NCBI RefSeq assembly: GCF_005222485.1 | Contig: NZ_CP029078.1 | Span: forward strand, 8,433,501 to 8,497,500 | Length of the DNA: 64,000 nucleotides | From: Streptomyces griseoviridis | Lineage (GTDB): Bacteria; Actinomycetota; Actinomycetes; Streptomycetales; Streptomycetaceae | Direction: 5' to 3' | Shown here: positions 26,983-38,038 of the stretch, one piece after another | How positions within the stretch are numbered: the stretch's first letter is position 1 | Layout: each line of letters begins with the position of its first letter | Translations under genes and position numbers: made by a program | Notes under the pieces: model-generated | Database searches by the model: none | Told to the model about the DNA's origin: nothing | What the model saw: only the letters and a program-made list of their open reading frames with translations

Positions 26983-28551
26983 TCACCCTCCAAAGGCCGC
27001 CGCGCCGGCCAGCAGCGCGTCGACGGCGTCCAGCGCGGCGGCCCGGTCGGCGGGGACCAGGCCGATCCGGGTGCGCCGGTCGAGGAGGTCGCAGGCGTCG
27101 AGGGCGCCCTCGTGGCGCACCGCCCAGACGAGTTCGGCGGCCGTGACCGTGGCGCCGGGATGCACCGGCTCGGCGAGCCGGGGGTCGCCGTCGGCGAGCG
27201 CCAGCACGGCCGGTGCCTCGGTGCCGTACCGCTGGACCAGCCGCCGGGGTGCCCTGACCGCGGCGAGGACGGCCTGCGGGGCGGCGCCGACCAGCGGCAG
27301 CGCGGCGGTGCGGCAGCGGCCCGCGGCCAGGCCGTGGACGCGGACGGCGGTGTCGACGGCGTCCTGCGCCATCCGCCGGTAGGTGGTGAGCTTGCCGCCG
27401 ACGACGGTGATCACGCCGTCGGGCGAGGTCAGCACGGCGTGCCTGCGGGAGATGTCGGAGGTCCTGGCCCGGCCGCCCGACGGGCTGTCGGGCGCGGTGT
27501 CGAGCAGGGGGCGCAGTCCGGCGAAGGCGCCCACCACGTCCGTGCGGTGGACCGGGACGTCGAGGACGGAGCCGAGGACGTCGAGCAGGAAGCCGATGTC
27601 CGTCTCCGGCACCTCGGGCACGTCCGGGATCGCGCCGGTCACGGGTTCGTCGGTGAGGCCGACGTAGACCCGGCCGTCGTCCTGCGGCAGCACCAGGACG
27701 AACCGGTTGCTCTCCCCGGGCACCGGGATGTGCAGACCGGCGGGGAGCGGGCCGAGCGGTGCGGCCCGCAGCACCAGATGGGTGCCGCGCGAGGGCCGGA
27801 CCTGGATGCCGTCGACCAGGCCGCCCGCCCACACGCCGGTCGCGTTGACGACCGTGCGGGCGCGTATCTCGCCCTCCTCGCCGGTGAGTTCGTCGCGGAC
27901 GCGGGCGCCGGTCGCCGTCAGTCCCAGGGCCCTGACCCTGGTCAGGACGCGGGCGCCGTGCGCGGCGGCGGTGCGGGCGAGGGCGGTCACCAGCCGGGCG
28001 TCGTCGGTGAGCCGGCCGTCCCAGGACAGCAGGCCGCCGCGCAGTCCCGCCGGGCGCAGGGCCGGGGCGAGGTGCCGGGTCTCCACCGGGGAGAGGCGGC
28101 GCGGCGGGGGCAGGGCGGCGCGCGCGGTGCGGGCCGCGAGCCGCAGTCCGTCACCGGCCCGGAAGCCGGCCGACGCCAGTGCCGCCTGGCCCCGGGAGAC
28201 CAGCGGCGTCAGGGGCAGCACGAACGGCTGGGCGCGGACCAGGTGCGGTGCGGTCCGCTGCATCAGCACACCCCGCTCGACGGCGCTCTCGTGCGCCACG
28301 TCCAACTGGCCGGAGGCGAGGTAGCGCAGCCCGCCGTGGATCAGCTTGCTGCTCCAGCGCGAGGTGCCGAAGGCCAGGTCGTGGGCGTCGATCGCGGCGA
28401 CGCTCAGACCCCGGGCGGCGGCGTCGAGGGCGGCCCCGGCGCCGGTCGCGCCGAGACCGACGACCAGGACGTCCACGGCGGGTCCGCCGACGGTGGCCGC
28501 CAGTTCACGGGAGCGCCGGGCGGCGGAGAGCGAGGAGTCGGGGTGGCTCAT
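26983..28551 (-). CDS. glpD: FAD-dependent glycerol-3-phosphate dehydrogenase
   Basis: Oxidises sn-glycerol 3-phosphate to dihydroxyacetone phosphate, passing electrons to the membrane quinone pool. The 522-residue protein has the dinucleotide-binding motif DVLVVGLGATGAGAALDAA (27-45), GTSRWSSKLIHGGLRYL (substrate/FAD region), RGTHLV, and the C-terminal VITVVGGKLTTYRRMAQDA block typical of GlpD. Its ATG overlaps the stop of the TetR gene (ATGA, 28548-28551), so the regulator and enzyme form one transcript. No glpF or glpK is adjacent. The context with an AGPS-like oxidase and a lipid kinase points to phospholipid or ether-lipid metabolism rather than simple glycerol catabolism. Confidence 0.93.
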   Translation of the reverse strand: MSHPDSSLSAARRSRELAATVGGPAVDVLVVGLGATGAGAALDAAARGLSVAAIDAHDLAFGTSRWSSKLIHGGLRYLASGQLDVAHESAVERGVLMQRTAPHLVRAQPFVLPLTPLVSRGQAALASAGFRAGDGLRLAARTARAALPPPRRLSPVETRHLAPALRPAGLRGGLLSWDGRLTDDARLVTALARTAAAHGARVLTRVRALGLTATGARVRDELTGEEGEIRARTVVNATGVWAGGLVDGIQVRPSRGTHLVLRAAPLGPLPAGLHIPVPGESNRFVLVLPQDDGRVYVGLTDEPVTGAIPDVPEVPETDIGFLLDVLGSVLDVPVHRTDVVGAFAGLRPLLDTAPDSPSGGRARTSDISRRHAVLTSPDGVITVVGGKLTTYRRMAQDAVDTAVRVHGLAAGRCRTAALPLVGAAPQAVLAAVRAPRRLVQRYGTEAPAVLALADGDPRLAEPVHPGATVTAAELVWAVRHEGALDACDLLDRRTRIGLVPADRAAALDAVDALLAGAAAFGG

Positions 28552-29180
28552 GGGGCGAGGGTCCTCTCCAGGATGCCGCGCAGCTCGGCGAGGAAGGCGG
28601 GGGAGGACAGCTCGGGGTCCGCCTCGTCGGTCATGGTGCGCAGCGACAGGGTGAACGACTGCACGGTCAACAGCAGGGCGCGGGCCTGCCGTTCGGCATG
28701 TCCGGCGCGCACCGAGCCGTCCGCGTGACCGTCCTTCAGGCCCCCGACGAGCAGCCCGAGCAGGGCTTCCTGGCTGGCGCCGCGCCGGTCGAGCACATAG
28801 GGGAGCAGCAGTTCGGGATCGACGTCGACGATCTTGCGGAACAGCGGGTGGGCGCGGAACGACTCCACGCCGGCCACCAGCCCTTCCACCAGCACGGTGC
28901 GCGCGGCGGTGCCGGGGGCGGGCTCGGGCAGGGCGCCGGTGGCGACGGCGATCCACTCGCGGGTCATCAGGTCGCCGACCAGGGAACGGACGTCGGGCCA
29001 CCGCCGGTAGAGCGTCATCCGGGAGACGCCCGCGCGCCGGGCCACGTCGGTGAGCGTGGTGCGGCGCACCCCGACGGCGAGGACGCAGTCGCGGACCGCG
29101 TCGAGGATCGGGTCGCTGTCGGAGCCGCCGCCCGGGGGGTTCTCGGGGCCGTCCGGATGGTTGTGACGAATAGGCGTCAT
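28548..29180 (-). CDS. TetR-family regulator of the lipid locus
   Basis: A 210-residue TetR-type repressor. The helix-turn-helix lies at about residues 25-70 (DAVRDCVLAVGVRRTTLTDVARRAGVSRMTLYRRWPDVRSLV), followed by the usual all-helical ligand domain. It is translationally coupled to glpD downstream and divergent from the FAD oxidase gene, so it very likely controls both arms from the 72-bp spacer, where a near-palindrome touches its own start codon. There is no ribosome-binding site before the ATG at 29180, so the message may be leaderless or nearly so. Ligand unknown. Confidence 0.88.
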   Translation of the reverse strand: MTPIRHNHPDGPENPPGGGSDSDPILDAVRDCVLAVGVRRTTLTDVARRAGVSRMTLYRRWPDVRSLVGDLMTREWIAVATGALPEPAPGTAARTVLVEGLVAGVESFRAHPLFRKIVDVDPELLLPYVLDRRGASQEALLGLLVGGLKDGHADGSVRAGHAERQARALLLTVQSFTLSLRTMTDEADPELSSPAFLAELRGILERTLAP

Positions 29181-29195
29181 GTGTCACAGTGTAAC
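29181..29195. promoter_or_regulatory. putative TetR operator in the glpD / FAD oxidase spacer
   Basis: GTGTCACAGTGTAAC, a near-palindrome (5 of 7 arm positions match about the central base), directly abutting the TetR start codon and 58 bp before the FAD oxidase start. Its position in the divergent spacer is what one expects for an autoregulatory site; binding is inferred. Confidence 0.5.
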
Positions 29196-29252
29196 GCCCG
29201 TGAGGCCGTCGCCGGACGGAATCGCTCGACACGACCGATGAGGACGACCCAG

Positions 29253-30848
29253 ATGGACATGCTGTGGAGCGGCTGGGGCGACCCGGCCGAGGCGGCACCG
29301 CTCCCGGAGACGGTGACCGGACTCCTGCGCGACCTGCTCGGCGTCACCCCCCGCGCCACCGGACCCGTCGACCTCGCCGACCTCGACGTCCCCGAACCCG
29401 GCCTCCCGCCTGCCGTCCTCGACGACCTGGCCGGCGCGGTCGGCGGCGCCGCGCACCTGCGCACCGACGCCGAGACCCGCGTCCGGCACACCCGCGGCAA
29501 GTCCACCCCCGACCTGCTGCGCATCCGCGACGGCGACCTCGACGACGTCCCCGCCGCCGTCCTGCTGCCCGCCGGGCACGACGACGTCCTCGCCGTCCTG
29601 CGGGCCTGCGCCCGGCACGGTCTGCCGCTCGTGCCGTTCGGCGGCGGCACCTCCGTCGTCGGCGGCCTCGCCCCCGCCCGCCGCGGCCCCTTCGTCGCCC
29701 TCGACCTGCGCCGGATGGACCGCCTCCTCGCCGTCGACCCCCTCTCCCGCACCGCCACCCTCCACCCCGGCCTGCGCGCCCCGCACGCCGAAGCGCTGCT
29801 CGCCGCCCAGGGGTTCACCCTCGGCCACTTCCCGCAGTCCTACGAATGGGCCACCATCGGCGGCTTCGCCGCCACCCGCTCCAGCGGCCAGGCATCGGCC
29901 GGCTACGGACGCTTCGACGAGATGGTCCTCGGCCTCACCCTCGCCACCCCCGAGGGCACCCTCGACACCGGCCGCGCCCCGCGCTCGGCCGCGGGACCCG
30001 ACCTGCGCCAACTCCTCCTCGGCTCCGAGGGCGCGTTCGGCGTGATCACCTCGGTGACCGTCCGGATCCGCCCGGTCCCCGCCGTCCGCCGCTACGAGGG
30101 GTGGCGCTTCGCCTCCTTCGAGGACGGCGCCACCGCCCTGCGCCATCTCGCCCAGGACGGCCCCCGCCCCACCGTGCTGCGCCTCTCCGACGAGACCGAG
30201 ACCCTCGTCGGCCTCGCCCAGCCCGACGCCATCGGCGCCGCGGCACCGCCGCAGGCCGCCGGCTGCACCGCCGTCGCCGGGTACGAGGGCACCGCCGAGG
30301 AGGCCGCGTACCGGCAGGAGCGGGCCGCCGCCGTGCTGCGCGCCTGCGGCGGCACACCCCTGGGCGCGGAACCGGGGGAGCGCTGGGCCCACGGCCGCTA
30401 CGCGGCCCCCTACCTGCGCGACGCGCTCCTCGACGCGGGCGCCTTCGCCGAGACCCTGGAGACGGCCGCCTTCTGGTCCCGCGTCCCCGAGCTGTACGCG
30501 TCCGTGCGCGCCGCGCTCACCGCCACGCTCACCGAGGCGGGCACCCCGCCCCTGGTCATGTGCCACATCTCGCACGTCTACGAGAACGGCGCCTCCCTCT
30601 ACTTCACCGTCGTCAGCGCCCAGGGCGAGACCCCCCTCACCCACTGGGCGCGGGCCAAGCGGGCCGCGAACGAGGCGATCCTCGCCGCGGGCGGCACCAT
30701 CAGCCACCACCACGGCGTCGGCACCGACCACCGGGACGCCTACCTCGAAGAGGCGGGCCCCCTCGGGATCGCCGCGCTGCGCGCCGTGAAACGGTGCCTC
30801 GACCCGGCGGGAGTCCTCAACCCGGGTGTCCTGCTGCCCCTCGACTGA
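29253..30848 (+). CDS. FAD-binding oxidase of the alkyldihydroxyacetonephosphate synthase type
   Basis: A 531-residue VAO-type flavoenzyme resembling AGPS, which exchanges the acyl group of acyl-DHAP for a fatty alcohol to make ether lipids. FAD-binding segments are PFGGGTSVVGGL and HFPQSYEWATIGGFAATRSSGQASAGYGRFDEMV, with the AGPS-like arrangement of the second. The C-terminal HHHG of ISHHHGVG and YENGASLYFTVV are also family features. The ATG at 29253 has AGGA about 8 bases upstream. It is transcribed away from TetR-glpD and with the lipid kinase 53 bp downstream. A related function (another 2-hydroxyacid or glycerol-phosphate oxidase) cannot be excluded. Confidence 0.85.
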   Translation: MDMLWSGWGDPAEAAPLPETVTGLLRDLLGVTPRATGPVDLADLDVPEPGLPPAVLDDLAGAVGGAAHLRTDAETRVRHTRGKSTPDLLRIRDGDLDDVPAAVLLPAGHDDVLAVLRACARHGLPLVPFGGGTSVVGGLAPARRGPFVALDLRRMDRLLAVDPLSRTATLHPGLRAPHAEALLAAQGFTLGHFPQSYEWATIGGFAATRSSGQASAGYGRFDEMVLGLTLATPEGTLDTGRAPRSAAGPDLRQLLLGSEGAFGVITSVTVRIRPVPAVRRYEGWRFASFEDGATALRHLAQDGPRPTVLRLSDETETLVGLAQPDAIGAAAPPQAAGCTAVAGYEGTAEEAAYRQERAAAVLRACGGTPLGAEPGERWAHGRYAAPYLRDALLDAGAFAETLETAAFWSRVPELYASVRAALTATLTEAGTPPLVMCHISHVYENGASLYFTVVSAQGETPLTHWARAKRAANEAILAAGGTISHHHGVGTDHRDAYLEEAGPLGIAALRAVKRCLDPAGVLNPGVLLPLD

Positions 30849-30901
30849 CGGCGCGAGCCGCCGCCCGCCCGCAAGCCACCGCCCGCCTTGGAGGCGCCCC
30901 G

Positions 30902-31834
30902 ATGCGACAGTTCACCGCCGTCGTCAACCCCACCGCGGGCCGAGCCGCGGGCGCCGCCGCGCTGCTCGCCGTGGCCCGGCTGCTCCGGGAGGCGGGCGCC
31001 GAACTGGAGACCGCGTACAGCCGCAGCCTCCCCCACGCCCAGGAACTCGCCCGCGCCGCGGGGGACCGGGGCCGGGTGGTGCTCGCCGTCGGCGGCGACG
31101 GCATGGCGGGCTCCATCGGCGGCGCTCTCAGCGGCACCGGCACCGTCCTCGGCCTGGTCCCCGCCGGACGCGGCAACGACTTCGCGCGCGCTCTGCGACT
31201 GCCCACCGCGCCAAGGGAGTTGGCCGACCTGCTGCTGCACGGCACCCCGCGCCCCGTCGACACCGTCGAGGTCAGCTCCGCCGTCCACGACAGGACCGTC
31301 GTCCTCGGCAGCGTCTACGCCGGGGTCGACGCGCTCGCCAACCTGTACGCCAACCGGGCCGGACTGCTGCGCGGCGCCGCCTCCTACTACGCCGGCGGCC
31401 TGCGCGCGGTCACCACCTGGCGGGCCGCCCACTACCGGGTCACCGTCGACGGCACCGAGCACCGGCACACCGGCTACACCGTGGTCGCCGCCAACTCCGG
31501 CTACTACGGTTCGGGTCGGGCCATCGCGCCCGACGCCCGCGTCGACGACGGACTCCTCGACATCGTGCTGATCCGCGACGCGCCCCGCCGCCTCTTCTTC
31601 ACCCTGATGAACGAACTGACCACAGGCGCCCACGTGCACAGGCCCGAGGTGCGGATCCTGCGCGGCCGGGAGATCCACATAGCCGCCGACCGGGAGATCC
31701 CCTACGGCGCCGACGGCGAGGTGGACGCCGCCCTGCCGGTGACGGCCAGGATCCTGCCGGGAGCGCTGCGCGTCCTGTACGCCGACCCGCACGCCGAGCT
31801 CCCGGGACAGCGCCCGGCCCCCGACCCGCGCTGA
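30902..31834 (+). CDS. diacylglycerol kinase-family lipid kinase
   Basis: Phosphorylates a lipid alcohol such as diacylglycerol. The 310-residue protein shows the DAGK catalytic core: VVNPTAGRAAGAA (7-19), VVLAVGGDGMAGSIGGAL with the GGDG ATP-binding motif (near 61-64), LGLVPAGRGNDFARAL, and the second domain with ANSGYYGSGRAIAPDARVDDGLLDIVLI and the closing DGE (YGADGEVDAA). GGAGG precedes the ATG by 5-9 bases. It follows the FAD oxidase gene and fits a pathway that acylates or alkylates a glycerol phosphate backbone and re-phosphorylates lipid intermediates. Substrate is inferred. Confidence 0.92.
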   Translation: MRQFTAVVNPTAGRAAGAAALLAVARLLREAGAELETAYSRSLPHAQELARAAGDRGRVVLAVGGDGMAGSIGGALSGTGTVLGLVPAGRGNDFARALRLPTAPRELADLLLHGTPRPVDTVEVSSAVHDRTVVLGSVYAGVDALANLYANRAGLLRGAASYYAGGLRAVTTWRAAHYRVTVDGTEHRHTGYTVVAANSGYYGSGRAIAPDARVDDGLLDIVLIRDAPRRLFFTLMNELTTGAHVHRPEVRILRGREIHIAADREIPYGADGEVDAALPVTARILPGALRVLYADPHAELPGQRPAPDPR

Positions 31835-31849
31835 ACTAGGGTGCACCGC

Positions 31850-32302
31850 GTGCCCACCCTGCTGATCGTCCATCACACCCCGTCCCCGAACTGCCAGTCG
31901 CTGCTGGAGGCCGTCGTCTCCGGGGCCACCGCGCCCGAGATCGAGGGCGTGGACGTCGTCCGCCGCCCCGCCCTGGCCGCCACCGCCTCCGACGTGCTGG
32001 CCGCCGACGCCTGCCTGCTGGGCACCCCGGCCAACATCGGCTACATGTCCGGCGCCCTCAAGCACTTCTTCGACCAGGTCTACTACCCCTGCCTCGACGC
32101 CACGCGCGGCCGGCCCTTCGGCTACTGGGTGCACGGCGGCAGCGACGTCACCGGCGCGGTACGGGCCATCGAGTCGATCACCAAGGGCCTCGGCTGGCGC
32201 GCGGCGGCCCAGCCGGTCACCGTCACCGGGACACCCTCCCCGCAGGACCTGGAAGCCTGCTGGGAACTGGGCGCCGCCCTCGCCGCGGGCCTGACGGACT
32301 GA
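31850..32302 (+). CDS. small flavodoxin-like NAD(P)H:FMN oxidoreductase
   Basis: A 150-residue single-domain protein of the flavodoxin/WrbA-like fold, probably a flavin reductase or flavodoxin partner. The phosphate-binding start reads PTLLIVHHTPSPNCQSLLEAVVSGA, and LLGTPANIGYMSGALKHFFDQVYYPC is the loop that contacts FMN. GTG at 31850 is chosen over GTG at 31841 because AGGG lies 8 bases before it. It follows the lipid kinase by 15 bp, so it is probably the last gene of that operon; its electrons might serve the AGPS-like enzyme, though that is a guess. Confidence 0.82.
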   Translation: MPTLLIVHHTPSPNCQSLLEAVVSGATAPEIEGVDVVRRPALAATASDVLAADACLLGTPANIGYMSGALKHFFDQVYYPCLDATRGRPFGYWVHGGSDVTGAVRAIESITKGLGWRAAAQPVTVTGTPSPQDLEACWELGAALAAGLTD

Positions 32303-32389
32303 CCGGCCGACGGCCGCAGGCCACCGCCACCGCCCGCGCGGGCCGGGGCCCCGCCCCCGATGTCCGAGCGAGGCCCTAAGCTCCTCGCC

Positions 32390-34108
32390 ATGAACGAGGG
32401 GGACACCGGCAGACGCGTGGTCGACGAGCGCTTCGCCCTGGAGGCGAGGCTCGGCGGCGGAGGCATGGGCACCGTGTGGCGCGCCCGCGACCTGCTGCTG
32501 CACCGCAGCGTCGCCGTCAAGGAGGTCAGGCCCGCCGACCCGGGCCTCGCCGAGTACGACCCGGCGTCCGCGCGGGCGTTGCGCGAACGCGTGCTGCGCG
32601 AGGCCCGCGCGCTCGCCCGGGTCCAGCACCCGAACGTCGTGACGATCCACCACATCGTCGACGGCGGTGAGGGCACCTACCCGTGGATCGTCATGGAACT
32701 GGTCGAGGGCGGCTCCCTCGCCGACCGGCTGGCCCGCGGACCCATGGCACCCGCCGAAGCAGCCCTGGTCGGCCGAGGCGTCCTCGACGCGCTGCGCGCC
32801 GCCCACGCCACCGGCGTCCAGCACCGCGACGTCAAACCGGCCAACGTCCTGCTGCGCCCCGACGGACGGCCCGTCCTCACCGACTTCGGCATCGCCGCGA
32901 TCCGCGAGGCCACCGCGCTCACCGCCACCGGCTCCATCATCGGCACCCCCGACTACATGGCCCCCGAGCGGGTGACCGGTGAAGCCGGGGGACCGGCCGC
33001 CGACCTCTGGTCGCTGGCGATGATGCTGTACGAGGCCGTCGAGGGCCGGCACCCGCTGCGCCGCGCGACCACCCTGGCCACGCTCGCCGCCGTCATCCGC
33101 GAGGAGGTCCCGCCGCCCGCACGGGCGGGAGCCCTGGCGCCGGTCCTGCGGAGCCTGCTGGTGCGCGACCCGGCCGTCAGGCCGGACGCCGCGACCGTCG
33201 ACCGGATGCTCGCCGAGGTCACCGACCCGGCGGCCGCACCCCCGCCACCCGCGAGCGGCCCGCAGTCGCCGGCCCCCGCGGACGCGATCCCCGCCACGGA
33301 CCCCCACCAGCCGCAGACCTCCTACCCCCTCGCGCCCCCGGCGCAGCCGCCGGGCCCCGGCCCGGTACCGCTGGTCACCGTCGTCCCGCCGACCGGCGCC
33401 GGGCGGCCGGGGCGGGTGCGGCGCGCGCTGATCGCCACCGGGGCCGTCGGCGTCGTCGCGATCGGCGGGATCGTCTGGCAGGCACTGCCGGGCGACGACG
33501 GCAAGGACGCCTCCGCCTCCACCGGCACGGACGGCAGGACCTCGCAGCCGCGGCCCTCCACGAGCGCGACCCCGTCGGCCGGCTCGGACAAGGGCGGCGC
33601 GTCCGCGAGCCCGCGCGCGACGGCGTCACCCGCCGCGGGCAAGGGCAGGACCTACGGACTGCTCGGCCCCGACGGCATCAGGACCGCGCTCGACGCGGTC
33701 CGCGAGGAGACCGGCAGGACCCGGTTCACCGACCTCACCGTCTACCCCGAGTTCGTCTCCGTGCAGGCGATGGTCCCCGGCAGCAAGAACCGCTACGACA
33801 CCTACACCTACCGCCCCGGGAGCGGCGTCACGAAGGGCATCATCAGCGGCAGCCTCTCCAGCGGCAAGAAGCCGAGCAGCCTTGAGGAGTACGACTGGGA
33901 CGCGGTGCCCGCGCTGCTCGCCAAGGCCGAGAAGGACCTCAAGGTCAGCAAGCCGACCACCCGCTATCTGGTGCTCCGCGAGGCAGGCAACGTCTTCGGC
34001 ACCCCCGCCGGGATGATGATCTACCTCACCAACGAGTACCAGGAGGTCGGCTACCTCTTCGCCGACACCAAGGGCAAGATCATCGACGAGCGGCCGTTCC
34101 AGGACTGA
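32390..34108 (+). CDS. Ser/Thr protein kinase, single-pass membrane protein
   Basis: A 572-residue Hanks-type kinase. The catalytic domain (12-275) has the glycine loop GGGGMG (22-27), Lys44 in VAVKEV, the catalytic HRDVKPAN (145-152), DFG (165-167) and APE (191-193). A Pro-rich juxtamembrane stretch (about 281-343) and one transmembrane helix (345-365) come next. The extracellular part begins with a Ser/Thr/Pro linker and ends in a globular domain of about 150 residues ([17 protein letters not shown] to the C terminus) that I do not recognise and which may be the sensor. It is not a PASTA kinase. The ATG at 32390 has no good ribosome-binding site. Confidence 0.95.
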   Translation: MNEGDTGRRVVDERFALEARLGGGGMGTVWRARDLLLHRSVAVKEVRPADPGLAEYDPASARALRERVLREARALARVQHPNVVTIHHIVDGGEGTYPWIVMELVEGGSLADRLARGPMAPAEAALVGRGVLDALRAAHATGVQHRDVKPANVLLRPDGRPVLTDFGIAAIREATALTATGSIIGTPDYMAPERVTGEAGGPAADLWSLAMMLYEAVEGRHPLRRATTLATLAAVIREEVPPPARAGALAPVLRSLLVRDPAVRPDAATVDRMLAEVTDPAAAPPPPASGPQSPAPADAIPATDPHQPQTSYPLAPPAQPPGPGPVPLVTVVPPTGAGRPGRVRRALIATGAVGVVAIGGIVWQALPGDDGKDASASTGTDGRTSQPRPSTSATPSAGSDKGGASASPRATASPAAGKGRTYGLLGPDGIRTALDAVREETGRTRFTDLTVYPEFVSVQAMVPGSKNRYDTYTYRPGSGVTKGIISGSLSSGKKPSSLEEYDWDAVPALLAKAEKDLKVSKPTTRYLVLREAGNVFGTPAGMMIYLTNEYQEVGYLFADTKGKIIDERPFQD

Positions 34109-34271
34109 CCCGCGGGCGACCGCCGTCGGGCCGGACACGGCAGCGGAACGGGCCGTCGCGGCGGCCCCGGGCGGCACCGCCGGGTACGGGGGGCCACTCG
34201 CGGCCGTCCGGGGTGACGGGAGAGGATGGAGCGGCAACCGATGTGATCGACCGACGTGGAGGAGCGGGCAG

Positions 34272-35912
<1,641 letters not shown>

Positions 35913-36020
35913 CCGGGCGGCCGGGGCGGGTAAACGCGAGATTCATCTCCCTATGTCCCGCTTTTGTAGTAAATCGGATGATCTAACCTGAGAGGGCAAC
36001 CGTCCCCGCCGGAGTGATCA

Positions 36021-36857
36021 ATGTCCCGCAAGGGTCCAACGGACGACGGCGACGAGCTGCTGGCCAGACTCGGATCGCTGACCGCCCAGGCACGCGAACT
36101 CGCCGAGCTGCAACGCTCCCGGGTCGAGCTGGCCGTCGCCCTCCAGCGCGGCATGCTCCCCCGGGACCTGCCCGGCGTCCCCGGCGTGCGCCTGGCCGTC
36201 CGCTACGCCCCCGCCAACCACGGCCTCAACGTCGGCGGGGACTGGTACGACGCCTTCACCATGCCCGACGGACGGATCGGCCTCTCCATCGGCGACGTCC
36301 AGGGCCACAACATCGAGGCCGCCGCCTTCATGGGCCAGGTCAGGGTCGGCCTGCGCGCCCTGGCCTCGGTCACCAGCGAACCCGGCGAACTCCTCGCCCG
36401 CACCAACGACCTGCTGCTCTCCCTGGGCACCGACCTCTTCGCGACCTGCACCTTCATCCGGCTCGACCCGGCCACCGGCATCCTGGAGAGCGCCCGCGCC
36501 GGCCACATACCGCACATCTGGGCCACCGCCGACGGCCAGTCCGGCGTCGACGACGGCGAGGGCGGCCCGCCCCTCGGGGTCGGCCGGGGCATGGAGTACC
36601 CCGTCACCCGGCACCGCCTCACCACCGGCGGCGTCTTCGTGCTGCTCACCGACGGCGTGGTGGAGGGCCCCTCGCTCAGCCTCGACGAGGGCCTCGGCCA
36701 GGTGGTGCGGCTCGCCGGCATCGCCGCCGTCGCGGGCCTGGAGGCGGGCGCGCTCGCCTCCAGCGTGATCAAGATGGCCGAGACGGTGGGCCACGAGGAC
36801 GACGCGGCTGTCCTGGTCGTCCGCCACGACGGCCCCACCACGGAACACCGCGTCTGA
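36021..36857 (+). CDS. SpoIIE-type PP2C protein phosphatase
   Basis: A 278-residue PPM-family serine phosphatase of the RsbU/SpoIIE type, expected to dephosphorylate an anti-anti-sigma factor. A short N-terminal helix (about 10-45, LARLGSLTAQARELAELQRSRVELAVALQ) leads to the catalytic domain: LQRGMLPRDLPGVPGV, VGGDWYDAF, IGDVQGHNIEAA, a central sheet with CTFIRLDP, TDGVVEGPS and EDDAAVLVVR, which contain the acidic metal ligands. There is no PAS or GAF domain, so input must come from a partner. A GGAG ribosome-binding site precedes the ATG. It stands 149 bp before the MASE1-like membrane gene. Confidence 0.92.
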   Translation: MSRKGPTDDGDELLARLGSLTAQARELAELQRSRVELAVALQRGMLPRDLPGVPGVRLAVRYAPANHGLNVGGDWYDAFTMPDGRIGLSIGDVQGHNIEAAAFMGQVRVGLRALASVTSEPGELLARTNDLLLSLGTDLFATCTFIRLDPATGILESARAGHIPHIWATADGQSGVDDGEGGPPLGVGRGMEYPVTRHRLTTGGVFVLLTDGVVEGPSLSLDEGLGQVVRLAGIAAVAGLEAGALASSVIKMAETVGHEDDAAVLVVRHDGPTTEHRV

Positions 36858-37006
36858 CGGGCCCACCGCAAAGGCGCCGCGTCCGACCGGGTCCGGTACG
36901 GAACACGGCGCCCGACGGGCCCATCACCGGGCCGTACGTCCGGGGCGTCCCCCGGGTGGCCCAGCCCGCGCCGCTCGCGTGGCCGACCGGGCGCCGCCGG
37001 TGTCTG

Positions 37007-38002
37007 ATGGCTGCTGTGGTGGGTACCCAGCAACTGCGGCGTCCGGTCGTGTTCGCCGTCCAGACGCTGACCGTCGCCGCCTGCTACTTCGCGGCCGGAC
37101 GGCTCGGACTGCTGCGCCAGCTCGTCGTCGAGGGCGCCGTCGTCACCCCCCTCTACCCGCCCACCGGCGTCGCCGTCGCCTGCCTCCTCCTGTACGGGCT
37201 GCGCTGCTGGCTCGGCATCGCCATCGGCGCCCTGCTGGTCGTCTGGTCGATCACCACCCCCGGGCTCTCCGTGATCGGCACCGTGCTCGGCAACACCGTC
37301 GCGCCCGTCTGCGCCTGCCTGATGCTGCGCAGGGTCGGATTCCGGATCAGCCTCGCCCGGCTGCGCGACGGACTCGCCCTGGTCTTCCTCGGCGCGCTGG
37401 GCGCCATGCTGATCAGCTCCACGAGCGGCGCCGTGCTGCTCGTGGCCACCGGAAAGCTGGAAGTGAGCGCCTTCTGGCCGGTCTGGCTCGCCTGGTGGGT
37501 GGGCGACGCGATGGGCGTCCTGATCGTCACGCCGGTGCTGCTGCTGGCCCTCGGGGTCCGCCCCCGCCCGAACCTCGGCCGCTGGCGGGAGGCGCTCGGC
37601 CTCACCCTCATCGTCGTCGTCCTGGTCCCGGTGGCCACCCGGTCGACGTTGAGCGTGCTGTTCCTCATCTATCCGCTGCTGATCTGGGCGGCGCTGCGCT
37701 TCCAGCTCGTCGGCAGCATGCTCTGCGCCCTCTTCGCGTCCGTGATGACGACGATCGCGGCGACCGACGGGACAGGTCCGTTCGTGCACCTGTCCGACGT
37801 CGAGGTGATGATCAAACTCCAGGCGTTCAACGGTTCCATGGCCCTGACCGCGCTGCTGCTCTCCGCGCTCATCACCGAGCAGCGCAACACCCGCCGCTCG
37901 GTGGAGCTGGCCTGCGACGAGCTGATCGAGGTCCTCGACCATCTGACGGCGGGGGAGACACCGCAGGGACGGCCGCCACCGGCGCGCCGTCCCCTTGAGT
38001 GA
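37007..38002 (+). CDS. MASE1-like multi-pass membrane protein
   Basis: A 331-residue integral membrane protein with about eight hydrophobic helices, resembling MASE1 sensory domains: FAVQTLTVAACYFAAGRLGLL, then TPLYPPTGVAVACLLLYGLRCW (the PPTG motif), GIAIGALLVVWSI, VLGNTVAPVCACLML, WWVGDAMGVLIVTPVLLLAL (the GDAxG motif) and further helices to about residue 290. Unlike classical MASE1 proteins it ends in only a short soluble tail (RRSVELACDELIEVLDHLTAG) without a GGDEF, kinase or phosphatase domain. It follows the PP2C gene, so the pair might be a split sensor-phosphatase. The start is uncertain. Confidence 0.8.
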   Translation: MAAVVGTQQLRRPVVFAVQTLTVAACYFAAGRLGLLRQLVVEGAVVTPLYPPTGVAVACLLLYGLRCWLGIAIGALLVVWSITTPGLSVIGTVLGNTVAPVCACLMLRRVGFRISLARLRDGLALVFLGALGAMLISSTSGAVLLVATGKLEVSAFWPVWLAWWVGDAMGVLIVTPVLLLALGVRPRPNLGRWREALGLTLIVVVLVPVATRSTLSVLFLIYPLLIWAALRFQLVGSMLCALFASVMTTIAATDGTGPFVHLSDVEVMIKLQAFNGSMALTALLLSALITEQRNTRRSVELACDELIEVLDHLTAGETPQGRPPPARRPLE

Positions 38003-38038
38003 TCGTCCCGCTGTCGGCCGCCGGGCGGCGGCGTCGGG

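Noticed and set aside
28179..29252. Upstream extension of the FAD oxidase frame over the TetR and glpD 5' ends
   Set aside because: Arg-rich low-complexity sequence antisense to two clear genes; the conserved protein begins at 29253 with a ribosome-binding site.
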